In this document: in pieces, positions 50,713 to 52,789 of the stretch
Layout of the letters: each line of letters opens with the position of its first letter
Numbering within the stretch: position 1 is the first letter of the stretch
DNA from: Arenibacter nanhaiticus
GTDB taxonomy: Bacteria > Bacteroidota > Bacteroidia > Flavobacteriales > Flavobacteriaceae
Direction of reading: 5' to 3'
NCBI RefSeq assembly: GCF_900141935.1
Contig: NZ_FQYX01000028.1
Coordinates: 1 to 52,789 of the forward strand
DNA: 52,789 bases
Made by a program: the position numbers and the translations under genes
Notes under the pieces: generated by a model
The model's database searches: none
Told to the model about the DNA's origin: nothing
The model's input: the letters and a program-made list of their open reading frames with translations, nothing else

Positions 50713-51539
50713 ATGACTGCATATCAAAATTTTTGGGACAATGAAATTGAAACACTTCTTCAGCAATTAAATGCACCTCAGTCTCTCGAGGATAATATTA
50801 TTGATACTCTTAGGAGTTCTAAAAGAACAGGAATTTTTCCTAACCAAATAATAAATGCGTTAAGAATTGGACTTTCAGCAAAAGAAGGTAATCAAAACAT
50901 GGCATTTGTTGCGTCTATGCAGAGCTGGAAATCTGGAACAATCTATTTTTTATGTAATTATGTTTTACCGGCAATAGGGTTAATCAAGGAGTATGAGTCG
51001 ATACTTTTTGTAACTAGTATGAGAGATACAGATTTGTATGATCAAAATTGCCGAGTGCTAGAGCGGGAATATTTTGATTGCGTAACTGGTGATATGAAGC
51101 CTTCGGTATTAAAGGTCATGAAAATGAGCGACTTTTTCAATCACCCTAACCCACATAAAGTAGTTAATGAATATGATGTGCAGTTGATTGTTCGCGATGA
51201 AGATCAATATGGTTCCGGAATAGAATCTTCTTTTGAATTAGCCTTTTTTTCAGAATTGAGATGTCGTATTCCGGATATAAAACTTTTAGCTGTAAGTGCA
51301 ACTCCATATGATATTTTAGATGCTCAATTTACCGGTGCGTCTGATGTAGATGTAATTGTAGGTGTTAGACCACCAGAATATTACGGTATTTCCGAAATGT
51401 TAGAGGATGATGTAATTGAAGACATAGCTGAAGGGTTTAGGCCAATACAAGCTCAAGATGTTGATGGCGAAAAAATCTACACTATTCATCCTAAAACGGT
51501 AGAATATGTAAACTTTTTAAACACTTTTGACAGTGGGTT
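50713..51539 (+). pseudogene. Helicase-like ATPase gene disrupted by the IS3-family element
   Basis: About 275 codons are from the host gene; the open frame then continues 30 codons into the IS and stops at 51633. SF2-type motifs are seen: VASMQSWKSGTI at about residues 57-68, where a P-loop GKSGT would be expected but Trp replaces Gly; IVRDEDQYGSG near 155; and LLAVSATPYDIL near 195. The C-terminal RecA half is missing. Its promoter carries the same dyad as two other genes of the island, so it was part of that regulon. The remaining gene, if any, lies beyond the window. Confidence 0.72.
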
Positions 51540-51569
51540 TGGACTACCTAATAAATTTGGTACTATTTT

Positions 51570-52460
51570 TTATGCTACATTATGCATGTTTTTGATTTTT
51601 AGTTCGAATTCTTTTTCAGTCGGTGTTTTATAGTCCAAGGCAGAATGTATTCTAACATTATTATACCAATTAATGTAGTTTTCAATAATTTGGTAAGCTT
51701 GAAAATAGGTTTTAAAGTTGTGCCTATGGATACATTCATATTTTATGGTCTTAAAGAAACTTTCAGCTACGGCATTATCCCAACAGTTCCCTTTCCGGCT
51801 CATACTTTGAGTTGTTTTGCAACTTAAGCTTAACAGGCTTGTTATTTTATTTGAAGCATACTGGCTCCCTCGGTCGGAATGGAAAATATGATTATCCGAT
51901 ATTTCTCTTCTTTTTCTGGCTAAGATCCAAGCCTTGTATACTGTGTTTTCAGTGCTCATATCTTCACTTAAAACCCAAGATAACACCTTCCTATCTGCTA
52001 AATCCAAAATTGTTGTTAGGTAATTCCAATGGCTTCCAATTTTGATATAAGTGATATCAGATACCCATTTTTCACCTAGATAATCACTGGTAAAGTCTCT
52101 TGCCAATAGATTTGCTGCAACTGGGAACGAATGTTGTGAGTCAGTTGTAGTTCCCCTGAATTTTCTGCTTAAAATACTTTTTAATCCCATTTGTTTCATC
52201 AAATAAGCTATATAGGACCTACTATAAAACATTCCTTGTCTTTCCAATACTTTTTGGATTCTTAAACTGCCATATATCTGGTTACTGTCGTGATATATTT
52301 CTTGTATGCTTTGTTTTAAAATTTCTAGGCTGGAATTAGTGGTATTGGTGTTCCTCGTTCTTAGCCATGTATAGTAAGCATTTTTACTGACTCGCATGAT
52401 TTTACACATCTTTTCAACAGGAAATTTGTCCTTATGATCCTTTATGAATCTATATCTCAT
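51570..52460 (-). CDS. IS3-family transposase OrfB (integrase catalytic part)
   Basis: 296 residues. The DDE catalytic triad is visible: Asp in WVSDITYIK, Asp in FHSDRGSQYAS, and Glu in NAVAESFFKTIKYE. An HTH_21-like N-terminal region (QIYGSLRIQKVLERQG) precedes the rve core, and the tail NWYNNVRIHSALDYKTP is typical. It is normally made as an OrfAB fusion by -1 frameshifting. The stop is 30 bases from the presumed left end of the element, a normal arrangement. Confidence 0.93.
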   Translation of the reverse strand: MRYRFIKDHKDKFPVEKMCKIMRVSKNAYYTWLRTRNTNTTNSSLEILKQSIQEIYHDSNQIYGSLRIQKVLERQGMFYSRSYIAYLMKQMGLKSILSRKFRGTTTDSQHSFPVAANLLARDFTSDYLGEKWVSDITYIKIGSHWNYLTTILDLADRKVLSWVLSEDMSTENTVYKAWILARKRREISDNHIFHSDRGSQYASNKITSLLSLSCKTTQSMSRKGNCWDNAVAESFFKTIKYECIHRHNFKTYFQAYQIIENYINWYNNVRIHSALDYKTPTEKEFELKIKNMHNVA

Positions 52461-52735
52461 CTGTCGCTCTTGGAAAAGATGCTCACCGCCTTTTTTAAAA
52501 TATCACGCTCTAATTTTGTTTCCTTTAACTCTTTTTCTAGAGCCTTGATTCTTAGTGCCTCTTTGGTCTCCTCAATAGCTTGTGGGTTACCATTTGTGAT
52601 TGCCATCCTTTTCCACCTGTTAATTGAGGCCTGGCTAACTCCATATTCTTCTGACAAGGACTTAACAGGCCGCCCTGCATTTACTAACTCTACAATAGTG
52701 GTTTTGAATTCCCGGTCGTAACTTCTTTTATCCAT
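52457..52735 (-). CDS. IS3-family transposase OrfA (DNA-binding part)
   Basis: 92 residues with a helix-turn-helix of the IS3 OrfA type (YDREFKTTIVELVNAGRPVK, then LSEEYGVSQASINRWKR) followed by a leucine-zipper-like coiled coil (EALRIKALEKELKETKLERD). The heptamer A AAA AAG occurs near its end (52490-52496 on the - strand); slipping back one base there joins it to OrfB without a stop. Its stop overlaps the OrfB start region by four bases. Confidence 0.9.
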   Translation of the reverse strand: MDKRSYDREFKTTIVELVNAGRPVKSLSEEYGVSQASINRWKRMAITNGNPQAIEETKEALRIKALEKELKETKLERDILKKAVSIFSKSDR

Positions 52736-52789
52736 ATTACAAATTTAAGTTTATCACATAAATCCGTACCAACTAAATTAGACATTCCA

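Larger units (their letters stand above)
51540..52789 (-). mobile_element. IS3-family insertion sequence (IS150-like), complete or nearly so
   Basis: About 1250 bases. Its right terminus, read inward, begins TGGAATGTCTAATTTAG and starts at the last base of the window. A related sequence TGGACTACCTAATAAATTTG begins at 51540, so 51540 and 52789 are taken as the inverted ends (TG...CA); the left one is less certain. The element holds overlapping orfA and orfB on the - strand and interrupts the helicase-like gene. The target duplication cannot be checked because the window ends at the IS boundary. Confidence 0.75.

Noticed and set aside
1-52789. CRISPR arrays, tRNA and rRNA genes
   Set aside because: No regularly spaced repeats, cloverleaf-like or rRNA sequence was recognised by eye; a tRNAscan or Infernal run would be decisive.

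Overview
The window looks like a chromosomal accessory region from a member of the Bacteroidota, most likely Flavobacteriaceae. The evidence is the gene families (CusA fused to a TolC-like domain, RteC, BfmA/BtgA and MobB mobilisation proteins, DUF4468, DUF6876, lipoprotein and AraC/TPR types), AT-rich intergenic DNA without clear Shine-Dalgarno sequences, and promoters of the TAnnTTTG type. Both ends lie in insertion sequences: the 3' end of an IS256-family element at 1-320, and an IS3-family element whose terminal base coincides with the last base of the window. The window may therefore be a contig or region bounded by repeats. No rRNA, tRNA or CRISPR array was recognised.

Layout. (a) 783-10232, + strand: a heavy-metal resistance cluster. 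It has a small His/Cys-rich exported protein, a CusA-type RND pump fused to an outer-membrane TolC-like domain, a CusB adaptor lipoprotein, a PII-like protein, a Fur-family regulator, a frameshifted DUF3703 gene and a CadA/ZntA-type P-type ATPase. (b) 10719-13300: a lipocalin-like lipoprotein, an unknown 106-residue protein, a YefM/YoeB toxin-antitoxin pair whose toxin is frameshifted, and a YozE/SAM-like protein. (c) 13593-23439, - strand: a mobilisable element backbone with a PLD-like protein, coupling ATPase, relaxase, BfmA, a candidate oriT, DUF6876, SSB, an EEP-fold protein, helicase-loader-like ATPase, replication protein, Xis-like HTH protein and RteC. No integrase is visible. (d) 23787-31399, - strand: one apparent operon with a C39-peptidase ABC exporter, HlyD adaptor, TPR/AraC regulator, a 42-residue double-glycine peptide that is easily missed, and a prolyl-oligopeptidase-like lipoprotein. 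(e) 32091-35651: small hypothetical genes (SHOCT/WG-repeat, DUF4468 and a one-TM protein), an eroded IS256 relic and attC-like inverted repeats. (f) 36174-51539, + strand: a defence island. It has a WYL regulator, an unusual N6-methyltransferase/specificity/histidine-kinase fusion, its receiver-domain partner, a DUF2130 protein, a complete type I restriction-modification set (hsdM, hsdS, hsdR) with a DUF262/HNH gene inside it, and a helicase-like gene cut by the IS3 element.

The two most interesting systems are the peptide export operon in (d) and the methyltransferase/two-component pair in (f). Three promoters in (f) share a 19-bp dyad placed exactly 9 bp upstream of the -7 box, which suggests that separate transcription units are co-regulated, possibly by the WYL protein. 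In (c), two copies of a 22-bp sequence lie between rteC and the xis-like operon, as expected for RteC control of excision. All family calls come from reading motifs in the translations; no database search was run.
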